Source: an uncultured Bacilli bacterium (GTDB lineage: Bacteria; Bacillota_I; Bacilli_A; RF39; UBA660). From it: a stretch of DNA of 64,000 nt. The stretch covers positions 1-64,000 of the forward strand of contig CAKPMX010000002.1 in NCBI GenBank assembly GCA_934168205.1. Reading direction: 5' to 3'. The notes under the pieces were generated by a model. The model saw nothing but the letters and a program-made list of their open reading frames with translations. It ran no database searches and had not been told where the DNA came from. Below, piece after piece: positions 33,990 to 42,819 of the stretch (position 1 is its first letter; every line of letters starts with the position of its first letter). Position numbers and translations under genes: made by a program.

Positions 33990-35338
33990 TTTTATTTATG
34001 TTAAAAGAAAAATATAGAGAAGTATTTACATTGTTTTTTATTTTTTGTTTTTTCTTAGTATGGAGTCTTCTTGTACTACCAATTAATTTGGATGAAATTT
34101 GGAACTATGGTTTTAGTTACGCTATTGCCTTAGGTGAAGTTCCATATTTAGATTTCAATTTGGTAATTACTCCGTTTTTTCCGATTTTTATGGCTTTTTT
34201 TCTATATATTTTTGGTAATAATATTTTGGTTTTTAATATAGTGTTTGCCTTGATTTTTACTGGTATGTTTTATATATTATTAAAACTTATTGATGAAAAA
34301 ATTTATGTAATATTGTTTTTTTTGACATTCCCATTAGCAGTTCTTTTTCCTAGTTATAATTTGTTTTTACTTTTTGGTTATTTCTTATTAATTTATTTAG
34401 AAAAAAATAACGGTAATGATTATTTTATAGGTTTGGTTTTAGCTGTTTTGATTATGACTAAACAAACTGTTGGTCTTATGTTAGTTTTGCCAAGTTTGTA
34501 TTATTGGAAGAGAAAAGATAAAATTTTCAAACGTTTTGTTGGCTGCAGTATTCCTATTGTTGCAATGATATTGTATTTATATTTTAGTAAAGCAATAATA
34601 CAATTTTTTGATTTATGTTTTTTAGGATTATTTGATTTTGCTACTGGTAATGGAAAAACATTTAATATTTTTGTATTACTTACTTTGATCTTTGCTATGT
34701 TTGATATTTACTTTATTGTTAAAGATAAAAAAAATATTTATAATTATTATTTCTTAGCGTTTGTAAGTATGGCAATACCATTATTTGACTTGTATCATTT
34801 TGAACTAGTTTTTGTTGCCTTTTTAGTTTTACTTTTTATGAATTACGATATTAACATAAAACTAAATTTACCTCTTTTTTTCTTGGCAACTATGTTTGGT
34901 TTTGCTTTTATAGTTATTGATTATGGAACTGATTCTGGGAAATTACGTTTTTCAAAGAAACTTTCTCATTTTGAAACAAGATTAGTTACAGAAAGTTATA
35001 TTGATAAAGTTAATTCTATTAATAAACTCGCTGATAAATATAGTTCAAAAAAAATAGTTTTTATTAGTGCTGATGGTTATTTTTATAAGATAATAAATAA
35101 TTTAAAAATTGATTATTTAGACTTAATTAATACTGGAAATCATGGGTATAATGGTAGTAAAAAATTGTTAAATAAAATTAAAAATTGTTCTAATTGTGTT
35201 TTCTTTGTTAACCCGGATGAGTATGGAAAGGGTAAGCAAAGTGATCAAGCAGTTTTAAAATATGTTATTGATACAGGTGATTTACTTGATAATTCAGGAG
35301 AATATTATGTGTATGAAATTAAAAGCAAAGATAAATAA
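33986..35338 (+). CDS. Polytopic membrane protein, GT-C-like, paralogue 2 of 3
   Basis: 450 residues, clearly homologous to both neighbours: NYGFSYAIALGEVPYLDF, TKQTVGL, DLCFLGLFDFATGNG. The ATG at 33986 overlaps the stop of paralogue 1 (ATGA); the ATG at 33998 is also possible. Same layout: many helices followed by a C-terminal soluble domain with ISADGYFYKI and NTGNHGYNGSKK. Function as for paralogue 1, unknown. Confidence 0.75.
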   Translation: MILFMLKEKYREVFTLFFIFCFFLVWSLLVLPINLDEIWNYGFSYAIALGEVPYLDFNLVITPFFPIFMAFFLYIFGNNILVFNIVFALIFTGMFYILLKLIDEKIYVILFFLTFPLAVLFPSYNLFLLFGYFLLIYLEKNNGNDYFIGLVLAVLIMTKQTVGLMLVLPSLYYWKRKDKIFKRFVGCSIPIVAMILYLYFSKAIIQFFDLCFLGLFDFATGNGKTFNIFVLLTLIFAMFDIYFIVKDKKNIYNYYFLAFVSMAIPLFDLYHFELVFVAFLVLLFMNYDINIKLNLPLFFLATMFGFAFIVIDYGTDSGKLRFSKKLSHFETRLVTESYIDKVNSINKLADKYSSKKIVFISADGYFYKIINNLKIDYLDLINTGNHGYNGSKKLLNKIKNCSNCVFFVNPDEYGKGKQSDQAVLKYVIDTGDLLDNSGEYYVYEIKSKDK

Positions 35339-36668
35339 GAAAAAAGTTAAGTATATTTTTAAATATATTTTGATGTTTTTGTTGTTCCTTTTTATATATG
35401 AGGTTGCAGCTTTTGGAAATTCATATGGAGATCCAATTGCAAATTATGGATTTAGTCACGCTATTAAAAATGGACAAATTCCATATTTAGAGTTTAATAT
35501 AATTTCAACTCCTTTATATGCATTTTTAATGTCCTTAGGACTTCATTTATGGGATAATTATTTAATGTTTATTATAGAACAGACTATACTGTGTACAATT
35601 ATGTTTTATTTACTTGAAAAATTATATGGAAATAAAGTTTACTTAATAATTTTTTCAACTGCTATTTTGTTTTTCTATGGTTTAAATCCAACCTATAATT
35701 TTTGTTGTTTATTTTTATTAATTGTTTTATTGTATTTGGAAAAATTTCATAATGAAAATGATTATTTAATTGGTTTTGTTATAGGTCTTTCGATACTGGC
35801 AAAGCAAACAATTGGTGTATTCTTTGTTTTGCCAACTATAATCGTCTATTATAGAAATATAAAAAAAATATTAAAAAGGACGATAGGTGCAATTGTTCCT
35901 ATTTTGATATTTGTATTGTATTTAGTTATAAATAAGGCTTTTTATCCTTTTATTAATTTATGCTTTTTTGGGTTGTTTGATTTTGCTTCTGGTAATGGTC
36001 ACTTTTTTAATGCTTGGTTTTTTATTGTTGCGACTACGTTTATAATTACATTGATATTTACAATTAAAGATAAGAAAAATATTAGTAATTGGTATTTACT
36101 TTTTGGCGTTAGCTTTACTGTTCCATTGTTTGATTTATGTCATTTTGCATTTTATTTTTTTACTTTAGTAATTTTTTATTGTAGATGTTTAAAAGAGTAT
36201 AAATATCTCAAATATGTTTCTGTACTTTGCCTAGTTTTATATACTGGCTTGGTTGGCGTTACATTTATTGTTACGGGAAACTTAGTGCTTGCAAAAAAAA
36301 TTAATCATTTTGAATATACTTTTTCTACTAAATATAACTATAAATATGATTTAGATAATATGAAAGTATTAGATTCTTATGATAAAAAGGTAGTGCTTTC
36401 TTATCTTACTTTGAGGTATGATGTTTCTTCAGATAATAAGCTTTCTTATTTTGATGTTTTACTTTATGGTAATTTTGGTTACGATGGAGTAAATAAAATG
36501 ATAAAGAAAATTGAAAAAATGGATGATGTTTATGTTTTAATTGAAATTGGTGCTTACAATGATACTGGTGAAGATTCACAGTTTGCTAAGAAAATATGTG
36601 ATTATGTAATCGATAATTATAAATTCATTGAAAGAAGAAAAGACTTTTTAATTTATTATAAAGATTAA
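35307..36668 (+). CDS. Polytopic membrane protein, GT-C-like, paralogue 3 of 3
   Basis: 453 residues from the ATG at 35307, which has TCAGGAG six bases before it, inside the end of paralogue 2 (32-base overlap). Shared motifs: NYGFSHAI...PYLEFN, AKQTIGV, NLCFFGLFDFASGNG and the C-terminal YGNFGYDGVNK. The first acidic loop reads YLEFNIIST instead of YLDFNLVIT, so it is the most diverged copy. Terminator follows. Confidence 0.75.
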   Translation: MCMKLKAKINKKKVKYIFKYILMFLLFLFIYEVAAFGNSYGDPIANYGFSHAIKNGQIPYLEFNIISTPLYAFLMSLGLHLWDNYLMFIIEQTILCTIMFYLLEKLYGNKVYLIIFSTAILFFYGLNPTYNFCCLFLLIVLLYLEKFHNENDYLIGFVIGLSILAKQTIGVFFVLPTIIVYYRNIKKILKRTIGAIVPILIFVLYLVINKAFYPFINLCFFGLFDFASGNGHFFNAWFFIVATTFIITLIFTIKDKKNISNWYLLFGVSFTVPLFDLCHFAFYFFTLVIFYCRCLKEYKYLKYVSVLCLVLYTGLVGVTFIVTGNLVLAKKINHFEYTFSTKYNYKYDLDNMKVLDSYDKKVVLSYLTLRYDVSSDNKLSYFDVLLYGNFGYDGVNKMIKKIEKMDDVYVLIEIGAYNDTGEDSQFAKKICDYVIDNYKFIERRKDFLIYYKD

Positions 36669-36690
36669 AAAAGTCTTTTTAATTTTTTTC
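36638..36690 (+). terminator. Terminator after the paralogue array
   Basis: AAAAGACTTTTTAAT (36638-36652) pairs with ATTAAAAAAGTCTTTT (36664-36679; one bulged A), followed by a T-rich tract. The stem contains the stop codon. Confidence 0.7.
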
Positions 36691-36730
36691 TTTTATAGTA
36701 TAATTAAATTTAAGAATAGGAGATGCTAGA

Positions 36731-37969
36731 ATGAGTAATATTTATACTTCGATTGATTTAGGTACTAATAGTATTAAAATTGTGGTATGTGAAAAGCATA
36801 ATAATTCTTTTCATGTGTTAGCTAGTGTTAGTAGTAAATCACAAGGTATTAAAAATGGCCAAATAGAAGATACTAAATTAGCTGTTTCTAGTGTTAAGAA
36901 TGCTGTTAAGAAAGTTAATGCTATGCTTGGTATTAAGATTTCTAAAGTTATTGCTTGCATTCCGCCAGCTGGTTGTCATATGAGTATTGTTGTTGGTTCT
37001 TGTGATGTTGATGATTATGAATGTATTACAGGTACTGATGTTAGAAATGTTTTAAAAGATGCTCTTGTTGGACATATTGATGAAGAATATGAAGTTATTA
37101 CAGCGTCACCTATTAGTTTTACAGTTGATGATAAGGAAAATATTAAAGATCCTAAAGGCATGGCTGGTAAATCATTGGAAGCTAAAGTTGTAGTTAGTAC
37201 TTTACCTAAAGAACCTTTATATAGAATATTGCAAGTATTAAAATTAGCGGGTTTAGAAACTATTGATATGGCTTATAGTTCTACAGGGGATTATTATACT
37301 ATTCAAAATAAAAGTAATTCTGATGTAGTTGGTGCCGTTATTAATATAGGAGAGAAGAGTACCAATATTTCAGTATTTAATAAAGGAATACAAATTAATA
37401 ATGCAGTTATTCCTATTGGAAGTTTTAATGTAGATCAAGATATTTCATATATTTTTAAATTACATCTAAATGATAGTCGTAAATTAAAGGAAACTTTTGC
37501 TGTTGCGGCTAGTAGTTATGCTGATAATAATGATGTTATGCAATGTAAGACAATGGCAGATGAAGATAAGGAAATTTCACAAGTTGGAATATCAAAAGTA
37601 GTTGAAGCAAGAATAGAAGAAATTTTAAAACTTGCTAAAAATGAAATAAAAAACTTAACAAAAAGAGAAATACGTTATATAATTATAACAGGTGGATTAA
37701 GTGAGTTAGCTGGTTTTCAATATTTGGTTGAAAATGTATTTGGATTAGAAGCTAAAGTATGTAATATTTCGGTTATAGGATTAAGACATAATAAATATAG
37801 TAGTGCATTTGGTGCTATTAAATATTTTGATGCTAAACTTTCACTTAGGGGACGTACCTATAATATGATTAGTGATAATGATAAAGATAGTTTAATTTCT
37901 ACTGGACAAAAGGTTACTGTTAACGGTAATATAGTAAGTAGGTTAGTTGGACATTTTTTTGATAATTAA
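36731..37969 (+). CDS. ftsA: Cell division protein FtsA
   Basis: Actin-like membrane tether of the Z ring. 412 residues: SIDLGTNSIKIVV phosphate loop, SHS2 subdomain (about 80-165), GAVINIGEKSTNIS and IIITGGLSELAG. The short amphipathic C-terminus VSRLVGHFFDN should insert in the membrane. Own -10 TATAAT at 36699-36704. Eleven bases before ftsZ. Confidence 0.94.
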   Translation: MSNIYTSIDLGTNSIKIVVCEKHNNSFHVLASVSSKSQGIKNGQIEDTKLAVSSVKNAVKKVNAMLGIKISKVIACIPPAGCHMSIVVGSCDVDDYECITGTDVRNVLKDALVGHIDEEYEVITASPISFTVDDKENIKDPKGMAGKSLEAKVVVSTLPKEPLYRILQVLKLAGLETIDMAYSSTGDYYTIQNKSNSDVVGAVINIGEKSTNISVFNKGIQINNAVIPIGSFNVDQDISYIFKLHLNDSRKLKETFAVAASSYADNNDVMQCKTMADEDKEISQVGISKVVEARIEEILKLAKNEIKNLTKREIRYIIITGGLSELAGFQYLVENVFGLEAKVCNISVIGLRHNKYSSAFGAIKYFDAKLSLRGRTYNMISDNDKDSLISTGQKVTVNGNIVSRLVGHFFDN

Positions 37970-37980
37970 GGAGGTCTAGG

Positions 37981-39111
37981 ATGATAGGCGGATTAGAAAT
38001 GGATATGGTAACAACAATTAAAGTCATTGGATTAGGTGGCGGTGGTGGTAATGCCGTTAATCGAATGGTTGAATCTGGTGTTAAGGGTGTTGAATTTATT
38101 GCCGCTAATACAGATAAACAAGCTTTGAATCAGTCTAAAGCAGATGTTAAAATCCAACTTGGAGCTGCTTTAACTGATGGACAAGGTGCTGGTGCTAATC
38201 CAGCTATTGGAAAAGAAGCTGCTATAGAATCAAAGAAGGAAATAGAAGAAGCATTAACTGGTGCTGATATGGTATTTGTTACATGTGGTATGGGTGGAGG
38301 AACTGGTACTGGTGCTGCACCTGTAGTTGCTGAAATAGCTCAAAGTTTAGGAGCTTTAACAGTTTCAATAGTAACTAAACCTTTCTCTTTTGAAGGGCCA
38401 AGAAGAATGAAACAAGCTGTAGCAGGTATTGAAGAATTAAAGAAACATGTTGATACTTTAATAGTTATTCCGAATGATAGATTAAGAGAGATTATTGATA
38501 GATCAACTCCGATGTATGAAGCCTTTAAAGAAGTAGATAATGTATTACGTCGTGGTGTACAGTCTATTTCAGACTTAATTGCAGTTGTAGGACTTATTAA
38601 CTTGGACTTTGCAGATGTTAAAGCAGTTATGGAAAAGTCTGGACAAGCAATCATTGGTATTGGTATAGGTATGGGCGAAGATAGAGCAATTGATGCTGCT
38701 AAGCAAGCTGTTTCATCACCATTACTAGAAACTTCTATTGAAGGAGCTACTGATGCTATTATAAATATTACTGGTGGAGTTAACTTAACTTTATTTGAAG
38801 CAGAACAAGCTGCAGAAGTAGTTAGAGCTGCTGCTAATACTGATATCAATACTATCTTTGGTTCAGTTATTAATGAAAACTTATCGGATGAAGTTATTGT
38901 TACAGTTATTGCTACTGGTTTTGATAAAAATAAGAAAGCAGCGCAGGCTTCACCAGCTCAAGAACAACCGGTATTTAGTAATACACAACAAACTAGAAGA
39001 AGTACTCAAAGTAAGGATGATTTTAGGCCTACTGAAGTATTACAAGATAGTGATGATTCAGATGATGGAGATTTTGATATACCAGCATTTTTAAGAGATA
39101 GAAATTATTAA
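37981..39111 (+). CDS. ftsZ: Cell division protein FtsZ
   Basis: Tubulin-like GTPase of the Z ring. 376 residues: GLGGGGGNAVNRM, signature GGGTGTGAAPV, NDRLREII, T7 loop NLDFADVKAVM, then a variable linker and the C-terminal peptide DIPAFLRDR that binds FtsA and SepF. AAGGAGGTCTAGG precedes the ATG. Confidence 0.98.
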   Translation: MIGGLEMDMVTTIKVIGLGGGGGNAVNRMVESGVKGVEFIAANTDKQALNQSKADVKIQLGAALTDGQGAGANPAIGKEAAIESKKEIEEALTGADMVFVTCGMGGGTGTGAAPVVAEIAQSLGALTVSIVTKPFSFEGPRRMKQAVAGIEELKKHVDTLIVIPNDRLREIIDRSTPMYEAFKEVDNVLRRGVQSISDLIAVVGLINLDFADVKAVMEKSGQAIIGIGIGMGEDRAIDAAKQAVSSPLLETSIEGATDAIINITGGVNLTLFEAEQAAEVVRAAANTDINTIFGSVINENLSDEVIVTVIATGFDKNKKAAQASPAQEQPVFSNTQQTRRSTQSKDDFRPTEVLQDSDDSDDGDFDIPAFLRDRNY

Positions 39112-39124
39112 GTTTTGGTAAATA

Positions 39125-39156
39125 AAAAGGTTTTATGATTTACATAAGACCTTTTT
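39125..39156. terminator. Terminator after ftsZ
   Basis: AAAAGGTTTTATG pairs with CATAAGACCTTTT (one G-T pair), then T. It lies between convergent genes and may act both ways. Confidence 0.8.
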
Positions 39157-40045
39157 ACTTGTTATTATTTTTGTTTTCGGCAGCTCTAATTATTTGAGCT
39201 ATGAGATTTATAGCGATTTGTTCTGTTTTTCTTGACGAATCTCGTAACGGATTAAATTCAACTATATCATATGAGACAATATCATCGATGTGTTTTACAA
39301 TTTCTTTGTTTATGGTCATCACTTCTTCTTCAGTTAGGCCATCAAATATAGGAATAGAAACACCTGGGGCAATACCTGGATCTAATAAACATAAGTTAAA
39401 ACTTATATGTACACCTTTAGTTTTATCAAGTGCTATTTGGAAAGCTTCTTCAATAGCAGATTCTAATCCTTTTGTTTTTATGTCTTCATTTGTTATTACA
39501 TTAAGACCAGAATACTTAATGTTATCTTTTTCCCAGTCTTCGATATTTCTTACGCCAAATGCAACAGTTTTAGTAGCTTGAGGAATGTTACCTTTATGGT
39601 AGTATCTTAATTCATTATTTTTGTAGCCTGTTATACTGGCAAGAGATAGACCATTAAGATTACCTGTTACAGTAGTATCAAAAGTGTTGTAGCTTGCATA
39701 TGGAGAAAAATAAATCATACCAATGTTATCATGTTTTTTGGCACTAGCTAGAGCTATAGGAATAGAAGTAGTGCTATCGCCACCTAATAAAATTGGAAAG
39801 TAATCTTCGTTTAACTTTTCTTCTACAGTTTGATATATTTTTTGATTGAATTCTTCTAATTCGTATTCATTTTTCCTTAAGTCTGATAAATTTCTACTTT
39901 TTAAAATGTTTTCATCTTGAAGAATAGTTATACTTTCACCTTTATAGAATCCTTTTATATCGTTAATTAATTGAACTGGTCCTAGAGCAGCTCCATCTAT
40001 ATGAACTCCTAAGTCAGAACCGGCACCTATTATAAATGTTTTCAT
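39155..40045 (-). CDS. Arginase-fold protein lacking metal ligands (pseudoenzyme)
   Basis: 296 residues with the whole ureohydrolase framework (arginase/agmatinase/formimidoylglutamase): ILLGGDSTT, IYFSPYASYNT, HISFNLCLLDPGIAPGVSIP, VEFNPLRD. All six residues that bind the two Mn ions are changed: the motifs GGDH, DAHxD and SFDxDxxDP read GGDS, SPYAS and FNLCLLDP (S91, S114, Y116, S118, N217, C219). It therefore cannot hydrolyse guanidino compounds by the known mechanism; a binding or regulatory role is likely (inference). The frame is intact. ATG at 40045 with AAGGTGAAC; promoter TTGATA (40096-40091), 17 bases, TAAAAT (40073-40068). Confidence 0.85.
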   Translation of the reverse strand: MKTFIIGAGSDLGVHIDGAALGPVQLINDIKGFYKGESITILQDENILKSRNLSDLRKNEYELEEFNQKIYQTVEEKLNEDYFPILLGGDSTTSIPIALASAKKHDNIGMIYFSPYASYNTFDTTVTGNLNGLSLASITGYKNNELRYYHKGNIPQATKTVAFGVRNIEDWEKDNIKYSGLNVITNEDIKTKGLESAIEEAFQIALDKTKGVHISFNLCLLDPGIAPGVSIPIFDGLTEEEVMTINKEIVKHIDDIVSYDIVEFNPLRDSSRKTEQIAINLIAQIIRAAENKNNNK

Positions 40046-40151
40046 TATGTTCACCTTACCTAAATAAATTTTAACGTAAAATTAGAGCTATATCAAGGAA
40101 AAAACTTTTATTTAAAAAAAATTTACTGTATAATTTGTATAGGTGAATAGG

Positions 40152-41570
40152 ATGAAGAAACTAAATGACTTATATCAAGGTATTGGTACAGATATTGTTG
40201 TGAGAGGAATTAAAAATAATATTGCTGATGTTTCAAATGGAGATTTATTTGTTTTTAATATTAAACAAATTCCTGATTATGACTATTTTGATGAAGCTAT
40301 AAAAAAGGGAGCTTGTGCAGTAGTTACCAATAGATCTTTACGTGACCCTAGAATTCCAGTAATAACTGTTCCTGATGCGTCTAGAGAATATCCTTATTTG
40401 TGTCAGAAGTTTTATGATTTTCCTGATAGAAAGATGCAGATGATAGGAATTACTGGTTCTAATGGTAAGACCAGTACTTCATTTATATTACAAAGTATTC
40501 TTGGTTCTGGTATGGCTGGTTATATTGGACCTAATGGTAGAAGTTGTGCGGCTTTTTCAGATACTGATAAGGAAGCTATGAACTCTTATGAAATATATAG
40601 TACTTTGGATGAATTTAGTAAATTTGGTTGTAAATATGGAATTATAGAAGGTAATGATAAGGCTTTAACTAAAGGAGAATTACAATCAATTGACTTTGAT
40701 ATATCTGTTTTTACTAATTTGGTTAATGAATATTTAGATGATAATAAATTTATTAATTATTATAATGCAATGATGATGATACTTAATAAAACTAAAGATG
40801 CAGGATTTTGTGTTTTAAATAGTGATGATTCAGTATTTAGTACTATTAAAGGATTATGTAAGGGTAAAATAGTTACATATGGTAGAAGTGCTGATAGTAC
40901 TTTACAAATAGTTGATTATAAAATTAATGATACAAAGACAGTAATTAAATTTAAGTATGGTGATGAAGAATTTGAAATTACTAGTTCATTACTTGGAGTA
41001 TTTAATGTTTATAATTTAGCGGCTAGTATACTTGCAGCTTTAACTTTAGGTTATAAGATAGATAGTATTGTTTCTAAAGTAGGAAATATTACGGTACCAG
41101 GTAGAATGAATTTCTTAAATACTGATAGTACATATTATGTTTTAGTCGATTATGCACATACAATTAATACAATTTCTAAAGTTATGGAATTTGTAAATAC
41201 TTTGGATATTGGTAATAAATATATAGTTTTTTCATCAGCTTTGGATTTAGATGTAGATCAGTTAAACTGTATTGGCAGACTTTTATGTGAACAAGCTAGT
41301 CATGTTATTTTCTCATATGATGATAATAATCAAGATGTAATTAATAATGTTTCTTATATTTTAGGAACTATTAAAGGTAGTTATAATAATTGTTCATTTG
41401 TTGAAGATAGAAAAGACGCAATAAATAAGGCTATTGAGCTGGCTAAAGATAAAGATATAGTTCTTATATTAGGAAAAGGTGATAAGAGTTATCAAAATTT
41501 AGGTTTTAATGATACAGAAGTTGCTTATCAAGCTATTGCTTTAAAGAAAATTAAAGAGAGTAATTCATGA
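40152..41570 (+). CDS. Degenerate MurE-like Mur ligase family protein
   Basis: 472 residues with Mur ligase domains: N-terminal MurE-type uridine-binding fold (NGDLFVF), P-loop GITGSNGKTSTS (about 99-110), GRMNFL, LVDYAHT and LGKGDKSYQ. Several MurE hallmarks are changed: EVSSHAL reads EGNDKAL, the DHLDYH motif reads EYLDDN, and the helix that normally carries the carbamylated Lys reads YYNAMMM. It may have another substrate or be inactive; a canonical murE should be elsewhere. AGGTGAATAGG sets the ATG at 40152. Confidence 0.8.
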   Translation: MKKLNDLYQGIGTDIVVRGIKNNIADVSNGDLFVFNIKQIPDYDYFDEAIKKGACAVVTNRSLRDPRIPVITVPDASREYPYLCQKFYDFPDRKMQMIGITGSNGKTSTSFILQSILGSGMAGYIGPNGRSCAAFSDTDKEAMNSYEIYSTLDEFSKFGCKYGIIEGNDKALTKGELQSIDFDISVFTNLVNEYLDDNKFINYYNAMMMILNKTKDAGFCVLNSDDSVFSTIKGLCKGKIVTYGRSADSTLQIVDYKINDTKTVIKFKYGDEEFEITSSLLGVFNVYNLAASILAALTLGYKIDSIVSKVGNITVPGRMNFLNTDSTYYVLVDYAHTINTISKVMEFVNTLDIGNKYIVFSSALDLDVDQLNCIGRLLCEQASHVIFSYDDNNQDVINNVSYILGTIKGSYNNCSFVEDRKDAINKAIELAKDKDIVLILGKGDKSYQNLGFNDTEVAYQAIALKKIKESNS

Positions 41571-42022
41571 TAAGAAAAGTTATTAAAATTATTTTAGTTC
41601 TATTATGGATGGTAATGATATTTTTATTATCTAATGAGGAAGCAGTTAAATCTAGTAAGAAAAGTGATGGCTTAATTATTAGAAGTGTGGAGTTATTTAC
41701 TGGAAAGAGTTTATCAGTTCAGGAAAAAGAAAAAGTTTTAAAGTACTTAGTTTTTCCAGTAAGAAAATGTGCTCATTTAAGTTTATATTTAATATTAGGA
41801 ATTTTAGTGATTAGTTTATTACGTGAGTATATGGTAATTAATACTAAACTAGTTCTTTTGTCTTTACTTATTTGTTTTTTATATGCTTGTAGTGATGAGA
41901 TTCATCAATTATTTGTTCCTGGTAGGTCAGGTGAGGTAAGGGATGTTTTAATAGATATACTTGGTGCGAGCTTAGGAGTTTTCTTCTATTACTTATTTTT
42001 TAGAAAGGAAAAAACGAGCTAA
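41567..42022 (+). CDS. VanZ family membrane protein
   Basis: 151 residues, about four helices, with VanZ features: N-terminal helix ending FLLSNEEA, RKCAHLSLYLILG and the C-terminal YACSDEIHQLFVPGRSGEVRD followed by a helix. VanZ proteins affect teicoplanin tolerance and envelope, mechanism unknown. ATGA overlap with the Mur-like gene, so cotranscribed. Confidence 0.88.
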   Translation: MIRKVIKIILVLLWMVMIFLLSNEEAVKSSKKSDGLIIRSVELFTGKSLSVQEKEKVLKYLVFPVRKCAHLSLYLILGILVISLLREYMVINTKLVLLSLLICFLYACSDEIHQLFVPGRSGEVRDVLIDILGASLGVFFYYLFFRKEKTS

Positions 42023-42064
42023 TTAAATGACATAATTAGACATATAATTCTTTAGGAGGATTAT

Positions 42065-42763
42065 ATGTTTTTTAATATTTTTGATATTTTAAAAAATTTA
42101 TTTTGTTTAACAGGTTCATATTCAAATGATGTTTTTCCTGAACCTTTAAGTCCTGAAGAAGAAGAGAAGTGTATTAAAGGTAAGATGAATGGCAATATGG
42201 ATGATCGAAATAAACTTATAGAACATAATTTGAGATTGGTTGCTCATATTATAAAGAAATTTGATAATAAATATGTTTCATCAGATGATTTAATTAGTAT
42301 AGGTACAATTGGCTTAATTAAAGGGGTAGATACATTTTCTTCGGATAAAGGAGTTAAAATAACTACTTATTGTGCAAGATGTATTGAGAATGAAATACTT
42401 ATGTATTTTAGAAGTAATAATCGTTATAATAATGATATTTCTATAAATGATGCAGTTGGATATGATAAAGATGGTAATGAAATAGCAATAATGGATGTTT
42501 TAAAAACTCCTAATCCAGATTTTGCTGCAGATATAGATTTGAAAGATAATATAGTATTATTGAAAAAATATATTAATGTATTAACACCTAGAGAAAAGGA
42601 AATACTAATTAGAAGATATGGCTTAAATAATAAAGATGAAGAAACACAAAAAGCAATTTCTAAAAAACTTGGTATTTCTAGAAGTTATGTTTCAAGAATT
42701 GAGAAAAGAGCATTAACAAAAATACTTAGAGAGTTTATTAAAAATAACAGATATGATAAATAG
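42065..42763 (+). CDS. sigK: RNA polymerase sigma factor, SigK-type
   Basis: 232 residues closely patterned on sporulation sigma-K (and sigma-E): hydrophobic N-terminal pro-like stretch FNIFDILKNLFCL, FPEPLSPEEE, IEHNLRLVAHIIKKF, DLISIGTIGLIKG, CARCIENEI, and region 4 with LGISRSYVSRIEKRAL. The gene is uninterrupted (no skin-like element). It argues that the organism can sporulate or descends from a spore-former. TTAGGAGGATTAT before the ATG. Confidence 0.88.
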   Translation: MFFNIFDILKNLFCLTGSYSNDVFPEPLSPEEEEKCIKGKMNGNMDDRNKLIEHNLRLVAHIIKKFDNKYVSSDDLISIGTIGLIKGVDTFSSDKGVKITTYCARCIENEILMYFRSNNRYNNDISINDAVGYDKDGNEIAIMDVLKTPNPDFAADIDLKDNIVLLKKYINVLTPREKEILIRRYGLNNKDEETQKAISKKLGISRSYVSRIEKRALTKILREFIKNNRYDK

Positions 42764-42819
42764 GTTGGTAGACAAAGTATGTATTTTTTAGTATAATTAT
42801 ATTAGTGATGGTGGAGCTT

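Noticed and set aside
38340..38849. Long open frame on the minus strand opposite ftsZ
   Set aside because: It mirrors the ftsZ codons, has no ribosome site and gives a Ser/Ile-rich low-information product.
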